Below, piece after piece: positions 48,479-57,856 of a stretch of DNA of 64,000 nucleotides. The notes beneath the pieces were generated by a model. That model was not told the DNA's origin and did no database searches. It was given only the letters and a program-made list of their open reading frames with translations. The position numbers were made by a program, and so were the translations under genes. This DNA comes from Planctomycetaceae bacterium (GTDB lineage Bacteria; Planctomycetota; Planctomycetia; Pirellulales; Pirellulaceae): NCBI GenBank assembly GCA_027487485.1, contig JAIYDN010000002.1, positions 1 to 64,000 of the forward strand, given 5' to 3'. Position 1 is the first letter of the stretch. Each line of letters begins with the position of its first letter.

Positions 48479-49270
48479 CTATTTTTTCTTGTCCATCATC
48501 ATTGCGGGTGGCTTTGCCATTTGCCGAGCCATTGCCTCTTTTGCCATCTCCATTTTCATGGCTGGCTCTTTCATCATTTTTTCTTTTGCCATCATCATGC
48601 TTTCCGACTTCATCATTTTGTCCATAGCTGGGTCCGCAGGCTTCATAGCGGCTTCTTTGACGGCCATGCCGATGTCCTTGTCCATCATCATCGCGTTCAT
48701 CATCATTTCCTTGGCGACTTTCATCGTCATGGCTTCGTCGCCCATCATTCCCATTTTTGCGGCCTTCATATCGGCTTCGGGAATCATCATCATTCCAGCG
48801 GATGGCTTTTCAGTGCTTGCCATCATCATGTTGGTTGCAGTTTCTCGCATGATGAGCGTTTGAAGCATCGCTTGAAATTGTGCAGGATCGCTAAATACTT
48901 TTCGAATGGCAGCCTTTATTTGTTCGTCATTGATCATGGGCTTGCCTTCTGGCATCGGAGCCATGGCATGCTCTTGTACCATCTTCATGGTCTTGTCGTC
49001 CTTCATGGCCATGGCCATGGATGTCTCCATAGCCATCGCTTTTGGCATCATTTCGCCAGCCATCATTTGTTCTTTGGCTTTCTGAATCATTGCAGGGGCA
49101 GCCATTTCTTTGGCTTTTTTCATGTCCATTGCGTCTTTGGCCATGGGATGTACATCAGACATCATTTTTCCCGCCTTCGCATTCGGTTCTTGAGCCGATG
49201 TCTGAATAGCTGGAATGGCTAAGCAAGCTGCCAACCATGCGGTCAGAAAGGTGTGTCGCGTTGTTTTCAT
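48479..49270 (-). CDS. Secreted methionine-rich protein (candidate oxidant sink)
   Basis: 263 residues from the ATG at 49268-49270, which gives a clean signal peptide (MKTTRHTFLTAWLAACLAIP...TSAQ) and a GGGAG site 10-15 bases upstream. By my count about 60 residues (23%) are Met, often as MM or MMM, between Lys, Ala, Glu and Asp; the mature protein has no Cys. A central segment (INDEQIKAAIRKVFSDPAQF) is ordinary helix. Such composition fits a sacrificial methionine pool that is oxidised and then reduced, as MrpX is in Azospira; copper binding by Met clusters is the alternative. It stands downstream of msrB, msrQ and msrP on the same strand, which supports the first reading. I know no named family for it. 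Confidence 0.85.
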   Translation of the reverse strand: MKTTRHTFLTAWLAACLAIPAIQTSAQEPNAKAGKMMSDVHPMAKDAMDMKKAKEMAAPAMIQKAKEQMMAGEMMPKAMAMETSMAMAMKDDKTMKMVQEHAMAPMPEGKPMINDEQIKAAIRKVFSDPAQFQAMLQTLIMRETATNMMMASTEKPSAGMMMIPEADMKAAKMGMMGDEAMTMKVAKEMMMNAMMMDKDIGMAVKEAAMKPADPAMDKMMKSESMMMAKEKMMKEPAMKMEMAKEAMARQMAKPPAMMMDKKK

Positions 49271-49489
49271 AGAATCCGTCTCCCTCGTGTTCAAGTTACT
49301 CAATTCGAATTGCAGCTGAAGTCTGCGTGAGCGGCCAACACGGCATACTCTTTCTTCGGCCAAAGGCCACAGACGTCAACTATTCGGACCTAGTAGTAAT
49401 CTAGTCATGGCGCGAGGAAGGGCCATCTGCCGTTCGGTATAGAAGCTCTGACTTTTTCTACTGATCATTCCGATCGAGAAAACCAGTGA

Positions 49490-50125
49490 TCAGCGAGTTG
49501 TAGTCGGCTGAAAATGAACGAGAAACTCGGAGTATCCTTCGGCCTCCAGTTTTCCTACCGGAACAAAACGCAATGCAGCAGAGTTTATGCAGTACCTTAG
49601 GCCAGTAGGTTTTGGTCCATCTGAAAACACATGACCCAAATGAGAGTCGGCAAATTTCGAGCGAACTTCAGTACGAGTCGACCCCAGCTTACGATCTACT
49701 TTTTCCAAGATGTGGTCTGGGACTAATGGACGAAAGAATGACGGCCAGCCTGTTCCAGACTTGAACATTTCGCGTGAGCTAAAGAGAGGTTCACCCGATA
49801 CGATATCCACGTAGATTCCGTCCTCTTTATTGTTCCAGTACTCATTTCGAAACGGAGCTTCCGTTCCCTCACGTTGAGTCACATCATACTGAATTCCTGT
49901 TAGTTTCGACTTCAATTCCGCATCGCTCGGTTTGGAGTAAACGGTTTTCGCTGAAACCGTTTTATCGTTCGAAGCTAAACGCGTTTGCGTCCCACCCATG
50001 TCTCGTTCATTCACCGATGAAATCGTTTCAGAAGCGATACTTAGAGTCTGAGCCTGTGTGTATCCTGCATTTACGCTCAATCCCAAGGCCAATAAAAAGC
50101 ATGAAATCGAATAGTTCTTAGTCAT
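49490..50125 (-). CDS. msrB: Exported peptide-methionine (R)-S-oxide reductase MsrB
   Basis: 211 residues with a signal peptide ([19 protein letters not shown]). The MsrB domain (~75-205) is complete: [55 protein letters not shown] and INSAALRF, with the catalytic Cys in RYCINSA. The two CxxC zinc pairs of many MsrB proteins are missing ([13 protein letters not shown] replaces YxCxxCGxPLF), so it is the zinc-free form. It reduces R-methionine sulfoxide outside the cytoplasm. It lies between the Met-rich gene and the msrPQ genes, so its substrate may include that protein (inference). Confidence 0.93.
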   Translation of the reverse strand: MTKNYSISCFLLALGLSVNAGYTQAQTLSIASETISSVNERDMGGTQTRLASNDKTVSAKTVYSKPSDAELKSKLTGIQYDVTQREGTEAPFRNEYWNNKEDGIYVDIVSGEPLFSSREMFKSGTGWPSFFRPLVPDHILEKVDRKLGSTRTEVRSKFADSHLGHVFSDGPKPTGLRYCINSAALRFVPVGKLEAEGYSEFLVHFQPTTTR

Positions 50126-50184
50126 GATCGATACCCCAGAGCTAGAGACTGTTTGCGAGATTTGAACTTCTATTGAAACTTGGT

Positions 50185-51081
50185 TTAGTAACCAGCCAAT
50201 TTCCGAATGGTGCCTGCTCGATACCCTGGATGATACTGAACAGCTTGGGCACTTGCTGCTTGGCTTGTCCGTCCATACGCTTGAACATAGAGGGAGTTCG
50301 AACCACCATGGATGTCATAACTGCTCCCAAAGGTAGATGACAGGTTACCGCCATTGGCAACGAACGATACTCCGAACGTCTGAGTTCCATATCCAAGTCC
50401 ACCAAGGTACGATGAACAGGTGGAGCATCCTCCAAAACTTCCTGCCGGGACCAATTCAACTTCCCAAAGCGATGTTGCCCCGCTGACGACAGCAAGTGAT
50501 TGGGCTGATTTCTCGGTCGCGGCAACTTGAGCTTGTAAAGCTTGCGTTTGGAGCTCTTGCAGATGAGCCTGCTGCTGGTATCGCTTTGCCTCTTGTTCTT
50601 GAGCCAAACGTAAACGATTGGCTTGCTCAAGCTCAGCTTGCCGCATATCAAGCCAAACATGCCACTTCGAGTCTAGTTCAGGACGTTGATCTTTATCGAA
50701 GAAGACTAACGGTAGAGTATCAGTCGAACCATCTTCCGCGACAAGAGTCACTTCATCGTAGGTATAGGTTCTTGGGCCCTTAAGCTTCCGAGCCCACTGG
50801 AGGAATTGCTTATCCGAGGGGAAATTCAATCCATCGAAGATTTCGATGAGCTTAACTTCTTTGCTTTTGGTTTCAACGATGTGCTTTGGGATCTCGGTTC
50901 CATCGAAAAGAATTTTTCCATTCTGTCGACTTACTGTGAATTGATGTCGAAGGAACGATACGCTCGACTCGTTTGTTTTCTTTCCAACGTCCAGCAAAGT
51001 TTCATCGGCAATCGATCGACCGTCGAACCAAATTAGTGTTGCCAAGGCAAAGAAGACCATTGCAGAAATTGACCGAACCAT
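50185..51081 (-). CDS. Secreted coiled-coil protein of unknown function
   Basis: 298 residues with a signal peptide ([15 protein letters not shown]...SIAD). Residues ~35-80 hold a compact domain ([20 protein letters not shown]), ~135-200 a Gln/Ala/Glu-rich coiled coil ([20 protein letters not shown]), then a Gly/Ser-rich tail with one CxxC ([12 protein letters not shown]). The last part is aromatic and Gly-rich. I do not recognise it. It sits 59 bases before msrB and 194 bases after the msrQ fusion, all on one strand, so it may be part of the same regulon. Confidence 0.75.
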   Translation of the reverse strand: MVRSISAMVFFALATLIWFDGRSIADETLLDVGKKTNESSVSFLRHQFTVSRQNGKILFDGTEIPKHIVETKSKEVKLIEIFDGLNFPSDKQFLQWARKLKGPRTYTYDEVTLVAEDGSTDTLPLVFFDKDQRPELDSKWHVWLDMRQAELEQANRLRLAQEQEAKRYQQQAHLQELQTQALQAQVAATEKSAQSLAVVSGATSLWEVELVPAGSFGGCSTCSSYLGGLGYGTQTFGVSFVANGGNLSSTFGSSYDIHGGSNSLYVQAYGRTSQAASAQAVQYHPGYRAGTIRKLAGY

Positions 51082-51275
51082 TTTGGGACTCCGATTTATA
51101 GCTGATTACGTTTCAAGCGGGCGAGATACCCAGCACTGGGATTGGATCTCATATGCATTGAGACGAATCGGAATCAAAATCTCTTACCCATATTCTTTGT
51201 CAAGGGAGAGCTCAGACGGACGGCTGCACTCGAACAAGCTACCATGGTCAATACAACTATGAATCAGTTCCCAGG

Positions 51276-53000
51276 TCATGCTTCAATTGTCACTGCTTCT
51301 GCGGTCGGATGAGATTGGCATGCAAGGATGTATCCGTTGGCTTCTTCGCCTCTGGAAAGTGCGTCGCGACTATCCATTCTTACGCGCCCCGTTGTGCAGC
51401 GTACTTTGCATTGACCACAGATCCCCGAACGACACTCCCATGGCAGGGTAACTCCCGCTTGTTCAGCCGCCTCAAGTATCGTTGTTGATGCATCGACATC
51501 AACCATTTGATTCGATGTTGCAAAAGTGATAGTAGAGGTCAGACTGTTAGGCGGCTCGGTTTCCACTGGAGGCACAGAAGTTGGCGTTTGATTGCTAATG
51601 TTGGTTGCTTTTGGAGAAACGAACTCTTCGGTAGATATCTTTTCATCAGCAACGCCAAGAGAAACAATTGCCTTTCGAACAGCTTGCATCATTGGATCTG
51701 GGCCGCAAAGGAAAATGGGAAGTTCGTTCAAATTTGGCACAAATGCACTTAAATCGTCCGCGTTGATGTAGCCAGATTTGTCCTGCCATCTTTCCGATGG
51801 AATAGCTATACCTGCTGGCGGTTTGGATTGGCTGTAATACGTCAGGACACGCAAGTTTTCAAATCGGTGTGCCAAATTCGAAAGTTCAGCTTCATAGATC
51901 TTGTCGTCCTGGGATCGAACCGCATTAATGAAGTAGATCGTTCCATGCCATGAACGATCGGTGAGATAGCGCGTGATCGACATCAACGGCGTGATACCGA
52001 CGCCGCCTGCGATCAATACGACTGCTTTCGATTGGTGATCGTCAAAGAAGAATTTCCCTCCTGGCGCGCCGATGCGAATCTTGTCCCCTACCTTCAATTC
52101 ATCATGCATGTAGCGGGAGACTAAGCCTTCGGGGTTGCGTTTGATAGTCAATTCCACATGACCACGCTGAGAAGGTGATGAAGCAATCGTATACGATCGT
52201 TTGACTGTCATCCCGTTGATGTTGAGCATTAAAGTCATATACTGGCCAGGCCGATGGACAAAAGGAACATCGCCTTCTGGGTGAACGAACCGAAAGGTTT
52301 TCACGTCATGAGTTTCCCTATGGATGTTTTCAACGATAAGCTCCCCGTTCCAAAACTTTCGATTCATCTGGGGCTTGGCTGATTCACGCGACTTGGACTT
52401 TGATGCCTCGCGTCGTAAATCCCAATAGTGCTTCACGCTCCGAAATCCAAGGATTGGCGTAAGTACCGCTGCAAACGCGAGGGGCTGACGTACGTCGCTC
52501 TTAACGAGCATGTAGTAGTGAACTACTCCCAAAATGGCGGCCACGTAGGCTAATCGATGCAAAAGCTTCCAACGGAATGGACCTAACTTGCGAATCATCG
52601 CATTAGTACTGGTTACTGCTAGTGGCAACATCAATGCGAGAGCTATGAAACCTACCAAGAGAAATCGCCGCGATACGATCTCTTCGATTGTACTGCTAAC
52701 GCTCCCCATTCTATCCAAAGCGACATAGATCACGAAGTGAATTGCAGCGTAAGCGAATCCGTATAGTCCAAGCGCACGTCGGTACGCGATGATGGTGTTC
52801 CAACCAGTTATCGCTCGCACGGGTGTAATGAGCAGCGAGATAAACAAGAAAACAAGGGATAGGATCCCTGTGATGTGAAGAGCATTGTTGACACCGTTGG
52901 CTCCAAGTTGATCGTGCCACGCATCCCAGCCGAGCATCAGCAATGGGCCAATTCCGGCCAAAATAACGAGATTGCGATAGTAAGCGATGTTGTTCATCAT
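51276..53000 (-). CDS. MsrQ-like heme membrane protein fused to flavin reductase and 2Fe-2S ferredoxin
   Basis: 574 residues. Residues ~5-210 form the six-helix ferric-reductase-like heme domain (YRRALGLYGFAYAAIHFVIY, WKLLHRLAYVAAILGVVHYY with His ligands), as in MsrQ/YedZ. Residues ~225-330 bind FAD (RSYTIASSP), ~330-455 bind NAD(P) (IAGGVGITPLMS, FLCGPDPMM). The end is a plant-type ferredoxin with C523-x4-C528-x2-C531-x29-C561. E. coli MsrQ is the bare heme domain and gets electrons from a separate flavin reductase; here the whole chain is in one chain. Two ATGs start the gene with GAGG upstream, 14 bases after the msrP stop. It should pass electrons from NAD(P)H through the membrane to MsrP. 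Confidence 0.92.
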   Translation of the reverse strand: MMNNIAYYRNLVILAGIGPLLMLGWDAWHDQLGANGVNNALHITGILSLVFLFISLLITPVRAITGWNTIIAYRRALGLYGFAYAAIHFVIYVALDRMGSVSSTIEEIVSRRFLLVGFIALALMLPLAVTSTNAMIRKLGPFRWKLLHRLAYVAAILGVVHYYMLVKSDVRQPLAFAAVLTPILGFRSVKHYWDLRREASKSKSRESAKPQMNRKFWNGELIVENIHRETHDVKTFRFVHPEGDVPFVHRPGQYMTLMLNINGMTVKRSYTIASSPSQRGHVELTIKRNPEGLVSRYMHDELKVGDKIRIGAPGGKFFFDDHQSKAVVLIAGGVGITPLMSITRYLTDRSWHGTIYFINAVRSQDDKIYEAELSNLAHRFENLRVLTYYSQSKPPAGIAIPSERWQDKSGYINADDLSAFVPNLNELPIFLCGPDPMMQAVRKAIVSLGVADEKISTEEFVSPKATNISNQTPTSVPPVETEPPNSLTSTITFATSNQMVDVDASTTILEAAEQAGVTLPWECRSGICGQCKVRCTTGRVRMDSRDALSRGEEANGYILACQSHPTAEAVTIEA

Positions 53001-53014
53001 GAAGACCTCATCCG

Positions 53015-54007
53015 TTAAAAGTTGACCGAAAGATCAAGTCCCTCGTAGAGAGACGCGACCTGGGCTTCATACCCGTTGTACATGAGAGTCTTCCTCCGGC
53101 CGTTTTCACCTATCCTTTGCTCTGTAGCTTGACTCCAGCGCGGATGTGGGACGTTCGGGTTGACATTTGCCAGAAAACCATATTCTGATGGTGCGAATCG
53201 CTTCCAACTCGTCGGTGGCTCATCCGAGACGAGAGTTATTTTGACAATCGATTTGATCCCCTTAAAGCCATACTTCCAAGGCGTAACTAGCCGGACCGGT
53301 GCTCCATCTTGAGCGGGCAATTCCTTGCCGTAAAGACCAACGGCGAGTAACGTCAGTGGGTGCATGGCTTCGTCCAATCGTAGACCTTCGACATACGGCC
53401 ATTCAAGAACAGAAGATTTTTGGCCAGGCATTCGCACGGGATCGTAAAGTGTTTCAAATGCAACATACTTGGCTTCAGCCATAGGCTCGACGGCATCGAT
53501 TAGATGTGAGAGTTGCAGCCCCGCCCACGGGATTACCATCGACCAAGCTTCGACGCAGCGCATTCGGTAGATTCGCTCTTCAATAGGGCCGACTGATTTG
53601 AGGTCAGGTATCGTGAAGGTCCTGGGTTTATGAACCATCCCTTCCACCCGAATCTGCCATCCCTTGGTGTCGAAATTCTTCGCCGCTTCGGCTACTGCAT
53701 TCTTGTCCGTGCTAAACTCATAGAAGTTGTTGTAGCTGATTATGTTTGATTCACTGGTCATCGCCTCATCGACCAGAAAGCCTCGCTCTAAACGCTGTTC
53801 GTTCGTTAACTCTACCGAGGCCAGGTCATCGATGGCGGCCGTATCAAGCTCCATTTTGCGAACAGGGTTGAACCAACGGTAAGCAGCGGCCGAAGCTGCC
53901 AACGTTCCGGCTGCTCCGATTCCTTTCATGAAGCGCCGCCGATTGGCGTAGAGCGAAAAAGGGGTCACTTCGTCCTGAAGCTCTCGGCCCGACAGGTTCT
54001 TGTTCAA
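53015..54007 (-). CDS. msrP: Periplasmic methionine-sulfoxide reductase MsrP (molybdopterin)
   Basis: 330 residues. A Tat leader ([20 protein letters not shown]) is followed by the sulfite-oxidase fold: [43 protein letters not shown] with the molybdenum-ligand Cys at about 151, and [16 protein letters not shown]. It reduces methionine sulfoxide (both isomers) in exported proteins after damage by hypochlorous acid, as shown for E. coli MsrP. The start is TTG at 54005-54007, with an in-frame stop just before it and AGGAG 9 bases upstream, so the TTG is well supported. It is followed by its electron-supply gene after 14 bases. Confidence 0.95.
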   Translation of the reverse strand: MNKNLSGRELQDEVTPFSLYANRRRFMKGIGAAGTLAASAAAYRWFNPVRKMELDTAAIDDLASVELTNEQRLERGFLVDEAMTSESNIISYNNFYEFSTDKNAVAEAAKNFDTKGWQIRVEGMVHKPRTFTIPDLKSVGPIEERIYRMRCVEAWSMVIPWAGLQLSHLIDAVEPMAEAKYVAFETLYDPVRMPGQKSSVLEWPYVEGLRLDEAMHPLTLLAVGLYGKELPAQDGAPVRLVTPWKYGFKGIKSIVKITLVSDEPPTSWKRFAPSEYGFLANVNPNVPHPRWSQATEQRIGENGRRKTLMYNGYEAQVASLYEGLDLSVNF

Positions 54008-54308
54008 TTAGTAAAGCTCCTATTTGTGTTTAGACTTCGCCAAGAATATCGCTTGGATTCTCCGATTCGTCCTCTACCAAAAGGTAGACGCCGAGATTGA
54101 TTCAGCGCTTACCTCGCAAAAACCGGCTTAACGAGACACGTTTTCCAATCTTGCCCAATAAAATCAAAATCTGAGGTAAGCGCGGCTGAAGAATAAGCGT
54201 CTTAAGCTTGTGCCTGCTAATATCCAGGCCGCTGACAGCGAATCCGGCGACAAGGTTAGGCGTTCACCGAATGAGCGATGTAGCTTTGTCGAACCTTAAT
54301 CATAGAAA
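54008..54308. promoter_or_regulatory. Divergent control region between msrP and the sigma-factor operon, with inverted AGGTAAGCGC motifs
   Basis: No gene. AGGTAAGCGC lies at 54174-54183 (plus strand, 125 bases before the GNAT start) and on the minus strand at 54105-54114 (97 bases before msrP). The same ten bases occur on the minus strand at 58554-58563, upstream of the redoxin gene at 57857-58408. Each copy points at its gene. They could be operators or part of promoters read by the neighbouring sigma factor. Confidence 0.45.
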
Positions 54309-54812
54309 ATGATACGACCAAACCAACAGTCCGACTTCGATTCGATTTTGTCTCTCGCCGAGGTTTCTGGTCTTTTCGAACCGGACCAGACCGCGATTCT
54401 TGAAGAGCTGCTTCGACATCCAGACCCGGAAGACGTATGGTTTGTCGATGAGGCCGACGATGGATTGGTTGGCGTAGCTTACATGGCTCCAGAAAAAATG
54501 ACCGATGGGACTTGGAATCTGTATTGGATTGCCATTGATCCAAGATATCAACGGCAAGGCCGTGGCAAAGCGATGTTAGCTAACGTTCAAACTTGGTTAA
54601 CCGCCAAGGAGGCAAGAATTCTGCTTGTCGAGACGTCTGCAACCGAAGATTTCGATTACGTTCGCATGTTTTACGCGGCTAATGGCTTTGAAGAAGAGGC
54701 TCGAATTCGCGGTTTTTACGCTGCAGGAGTCGACAAGGTCGTGTACTGGAAACAACTTCCATCGAAGGCAGAGTTCGACGGTGATCAATCAAGAAACGAA
54801 ATTACGGAATAA
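54309..54812 (+). CDS. GNAT-family N-acetyltransferase
   Basis: 167 residues. Acetyl-CoA binding is shown by YWIAIDPRYQRQGRGKAMLA (Q/RxxGxG/A), with GVAYMAPEKMTDGTWNLYWI before it and MFYAANGFEEEARIRGFYAA near the end. Substrate unknown. It starts a set of plus-strand genes (GNAT, sigma factor, small zinc protein) that run with gaps of 2-14 bases, diverging from msrP. Confidence 0.88.
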   Translation: MIRPNQQSDFDSILSLAEVSGLFEPDQTAILEELLRHPDPEDVWFVDEADDGLVGVAYMAPEKMTDGTWNLYWIAIDPRYQRQGRGKAMLANVQTWLTAKEARILLVETSATEDFDYVRMFYAANGFEEEARIRGFYAAGVDKVVYWKQLPSKAEFDGDQSRNEITE

Positions 54813-54826
54813 GCGTGGAATTACCA

Positions 54827-55429
54827 ATGTTGGATGACGACGAGCTGTTACGGCTCCTCAAGGGAGACGGAGCTTCGCGGGATGATGCAATTGCTCAGCT
54901 TCGATCGGTTTTGCTGCGCGGTCTGAGTAAGTCGCTCAACAATCGCTACGGGAAACCTTTCAATGCCGAGGATGTCGTCCAGGAAGCGCTGATAAAGGTG
55001 CTCGATTCGATTGAAAAGTTCGAGGGTCGCAGCAAATTCACTACGTGGGCAATGACAATCGCAACGCGGATTGGAATTAGCGCCCTTCGGCGCAAATACC
55101 ATCAAGACGTTTCGATGGAAGCGTTCAATACGGCCGCAGGTTATTCGATCGAGGTCGCAAGTACTGTCGATCCGAGTCAATCAAACTCCGAATCCCGCGC
55201 AGAGATCTTCAGCTTGTTGCAAGAACTGATTGATACGCAATTGACTGATAAGCAACGTCTAGCGACGAGAGCATTCCTGTCCGACTTTGCAACCGATGAA
55301 ATCGCAGAACAACTAAATATGAACCGCAACGCCGTGTACAAATTGATACATGACGCGAGACAAAAGTTAAAGGACGGATTCGCTCGCGCGGGACTGACCA
55401 GCGAAGAGATTTTTGAGGCGTTGGCATAA
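54827..55429 (+). CDS. ECF-type sigma-70 family RNA polymerase sigma factor
   Basis: 200 residues from ATG 54827, with a GGAA before it; a GTG at 54815 is the alternative. Region 2 (PFNAEDVVQEALIKVLDSIE, KFTTWAMTIATRIGISALRR) and region 4 (LSDFATDEIAEQLNMNRNAV, KLIHDARQKLKDGFARAGL) are both present and no other domain is seen. It is followed 8 bases later by a small zinc-ligand protein that probably controls it. Divergent position to msrP suggests control of the methionine-repair genes, parallel to SigF over mrpX-yedYZ in Azospira (inference). Confidence 0.92.
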   Translation: MLDDDELLRLLKGDGASRDDAIAQLRSVLLRGLSKSLNNRYGKPFNAEDVVQEALIKVLDSIEKFEGRSKFTTWAMTIATRIGISALRRKYHQDVSMEAFNTAAGYSIEVASTVDPSQSNSESRAEIFSLLQELIDTQLTDKQRLATRAFLSDFATDEIAEQLNMNRNAVYKLIHDARQKLKDGFARAGLTSEEIFEALA

Positions 55430-55437
55430 GGAAGCAA

Positions 55438-55674
55438 ATGATGAAACTAAGCTATCAACAAATAAACAATCTAATTGAACTAACTATTGGGACTGTCGAC
55501 GATACGCTCGGTTGCGATGGTTGCTTGGAACTGATGGACCAATTCGCGCAAGCGGAACTGGACGACGCTGTCATGCCCGTTGCAATGGAAGCCGTTCGTA
55601 TCCATCTTGAGCAATGCAAGTGCTGCAAAGACGAGTACGAAGCCCTGATGATTGCACTTCGAGAAGTTCAATAA
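55438..55674 (+). CDS. Small zinc-binding anti-sigma-like protein (ZAS-type motif)
   Basis: 78 residues. It has HLEQCKCC (H-x3-C-x2-C), the core of zinc-binding anti-sigma proteins, preceded by CDGCLELMDQFAQAEL, a second Cys pair where the N-terminal ZAS residue would be. There is no membrane segment, so it is cytoplasmic. It starts 8 bases after the sigma gene with AAGGAAG as ribosome-binding site. Cys-based anti-sigma factors release their sigma when oxidised, which would suit a redox or chlorine signal (inference). ATG at 55438 or 55441. Confidence 0.75.
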   Translation: MMKLSYQQINNLIELTIGTVDDTLGCDGCLELMDQFAQAELDDAVMPVAMEAVRIHLEQCKCCKDEYEALMIALREVQ

Positions 55675-55753
55675 CTCGTAGCCCTTACGTTGCCCGGCAA
55701 CGATTTGCAAATCCGATCGCTCGGCTGTGATGAAACTCAAACAGGACTTTAAT

Positions 55754-56839
55754 ATGGCTATCCTCAAAAATGCAGTCGTGGCGATATTGCCAATTATGAC
55801 CTTCCTTCATGGTGCGTTGTCTTTTGGTGAGGAACCATCGCAGAAGCCAATTGTTCCGCAAACTCTTCTAAAACTGATTCACGCTCCCGAAGTGCAGAAG
55901 GAACTTGGTTTTGAGCAGGAAGACGAGAAATTGTTGGCTGTCTTGCGTGAGATCGATGGTCCTTGGTGGCGCAGTCGAATTCTGCCGGAAGAGAAACAGC
56001 AAGCTGTTGTGGCTGAGATCGAGAAACAATTGTTGACAGAACTCAAAGGCTTATTGGCAGACGACAAAATCAAACGATTGCGAGAGATTGAGGTGCAGTC
56101 GCAAGGGACTCGTTCGCTCCTTCGATCGGGAATTGCCAAATCGGTTGGGTTAACTAGCAAGCAGAGCGACGAGATTCAGAAAGCTTTCTTGGAAACGGAC
56201 AAAGTTGCTCGCAAGTTAGTTGGAAATCCCAAGGATCGTGCCGAAGTCGAAAAGGAACTCAATATCGCACGCGAAAACGAAAAGCAGAAGCTTAACTCGA
56301 TACTGAGTCAGGCTAATCGCCTTGCTTTAACTAAGTTGATCGGAACGCAGTTCGACACTGCAGGCCTTAAGCGGATCTATCCTTTAGCGCCCGAGTTGAT
56401 TGACTCGGGCGAGTGGACTGGAGGGGAACCAACAACGCTCGCTGACCAGCGAGGCAAGGTTGTTTTGGTTCATTTCTATGCCTTTCAATGCCACAACTGC
56501 GTAGCGAATTTTGATCATTACAATCGTTGGCAGAAAACATTGGTCAGCAGAGGCGTCACGGTCATTGGAATTCAGACACCTGAAACGTCTGCAGAACGTA
56601 ACGTTTCGCTAGTAAAGGCGGCAGCTAAGGAAAAAGGTTTTCAATTTCCCGTTTTGGTTGACGTGAGTAGCAAGAACTGGGATGCGTGGGGTAATACCAT
56701 GTGGCCGACAGTGTATGTCGTAGACAAGAATGGCTACATCCGATGGCTTTGGCAAGGCGAGCTCAATTGGCAGGGAGCAACGGGAGATAAATCGATCGAG
56801 AAATTGGTGGATGAACTCCTTGAGGAAACACCGTACTGA
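55754..56839 (+). CDS. Exported thioredoxin-fold (TlpA/AhpC-TSA-like) protein with helical N-domain
   Basis: 361 residues from ATG 55754, with AGGA 8-11 bases upstream; a GTG/ATG start at 55727-55730 is less likely. Signal peptide MAILKNAVVAILPIMTFLHG...SFGEE. An alpha-helical domain (~30-205) precedes a thioredoxin-like domain (~210-360) with FYAFQCHNCVANFDHYNRWQ (CHNC redox pair), VIGIQTPE and MWPTVYVVDKNGYIRW (cis-Pro). It is probably a periplasmic thiol reductase or sensor in the same plus-strand gene run as the sigma factor; planctomycete relatives with similar helical N-domains exist. Confidence 0.85.
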   Translation: MAILKNAVVAILPIMTFLHGALSFGEEPSQKPIVPQTLLKLIHAPEVQKELGFEQEDEKLLAVLREIDGPWWRSRILPEEKQQAVVAEIEKQLLTELKGLLADDKIKRLREIEVQSQGTRSLLRSGIAKSVGLTSKQSDEIQKAFLETDKVARKLVGNPKDRAEVEKELNIARENEKQKLNSILSQANRLALTKLIGTQFDTAGLKRIYPLAPELIDSGEWTGGEPTTLADQRGKVVLVHFYAFQCHNCVANFDHYNRWQKTLVSRGVTVIGIQTPETSAERNVSLVKAAAKEKGFQFPVLVDVSSKNWDAWGNTMWPTVYVVDKNGYIRWLWQGELNWQGATGDKSIEKLVDELLEETPY

Positions 56840-56895
56840 AGTGTTTGGATTCTCAGCAAAGTTTTCCCGTACCTCCACGTTGAACACACGAGATC

Positions 56896-57755
56896 ATGAA
56901 CAAGCCTGAAGCCGATTCGCAGCGAGTCCACGATCTGCAGTGCATGGAGATCTGGAATGGCAATCGGCATGTTGAGCGAGATGTCCATTCGGCAGGGCTT
57001 CAAGCCTGGGTTTTCAGCCAACCCTATCAAAGTAATCGCCAGGGCGGTGACATTCACTATTTATCGCTTTGCGTTGGCGGCATCGTAACGCGAATCGTTT
57101 TGGCAGATGTTGCGGGGCATGGCGATCAAGTTGCCAAAACATCGAAAGAGCTTCTGAATTTGCTGCGCAAGTTCATGAACACGAAGAAACAAGACCGACT
57201 TGTTGCTGAGCTAAACCGGCATTTCACAGAAATTGAAGCCAAGGAGGGCTTCGCGACGGCAATTGTTGCGACTTATCTAAGTCATAAGTCTACGTTGTTG
57301 CTGACGAATGCTGGTCATCCACGTCCTCTATTTTACGGAGGCTCAAACGGACGATGGGAGTTTTTAGATTTGCCGACAACGGAAAAGGGGCTTGGTGAAA
57401 ACTTTCCATTTGGCCTGGATCAGGCAACTCGATACGAACACTTCGTCCTCAAGATCGAACCTGGAGATTGGCTCTTGCTTTATACCGATGCCTATACGGA
57501 ATGCTGCGATACGGAGGAACGCTTGCTGGGAGAAAGCGGACTTCTAAAACTCGTGCAGCAAATACTCGATCGTTGTCGGTACCCCAGTTTGGAAGGGAGC
57601 TGAATCGACTATTGAGCGGATATTCTAGCCAATGGCTAAGTGAAGACGATACGACGCTGATTGCGATCAAATTTACGAAAGAACGTCGAACGCCCGGGTT
57701 GCTCGAAAAATTGGGCGGCTACATAAAAGTTGTTCGGAGAGCTGTGATTTCCTGA
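56896..57755 (+). pseudogene. RsbU/SpoIIE-type PP2C phosphatase with a frameshift
   Basis: Frame one (56896-57603, 235 residues) has VLADVAGHGDQVAKTSKELL, LLTNAGHPRPLFYG and DWLLLYTDAYTECC, the metal-site motifs of SpoIIE phosphatases, but then ends with CRYPSLEGS and a stop. The expected C-terminus (SLSVPQFGRELNRLLSGYSS, then EDDTTLIAIKF with the final metal Asp pair) is in the next frame and runs to 57755. A single missing base near 57570 explains it. The intact protein would dephosphorylate an anti-sigma-factor antagonist; as read, the last metal ligands are lost. A sequencing error is possible. Confidence 0.8.
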
Positions 57756-57856
57756 CGTGATCCGTTCAACGCATGCGACTCTCGAGTCGAATGCGTTAGT
57801 GAACTTGATTTGGTCGCCGCGTGAAATGTCACAGAACGCTTCGATCGGACAAATGA

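Noticed and set aside
48521-49222. 233-codon His-rich plus-strand frame
   Set aside because: It is the antisense of the Met-rich gene (CAT codons opposite ATG); the minus strand has a signal peptide, a ribosome-binding site and msr neighbours.
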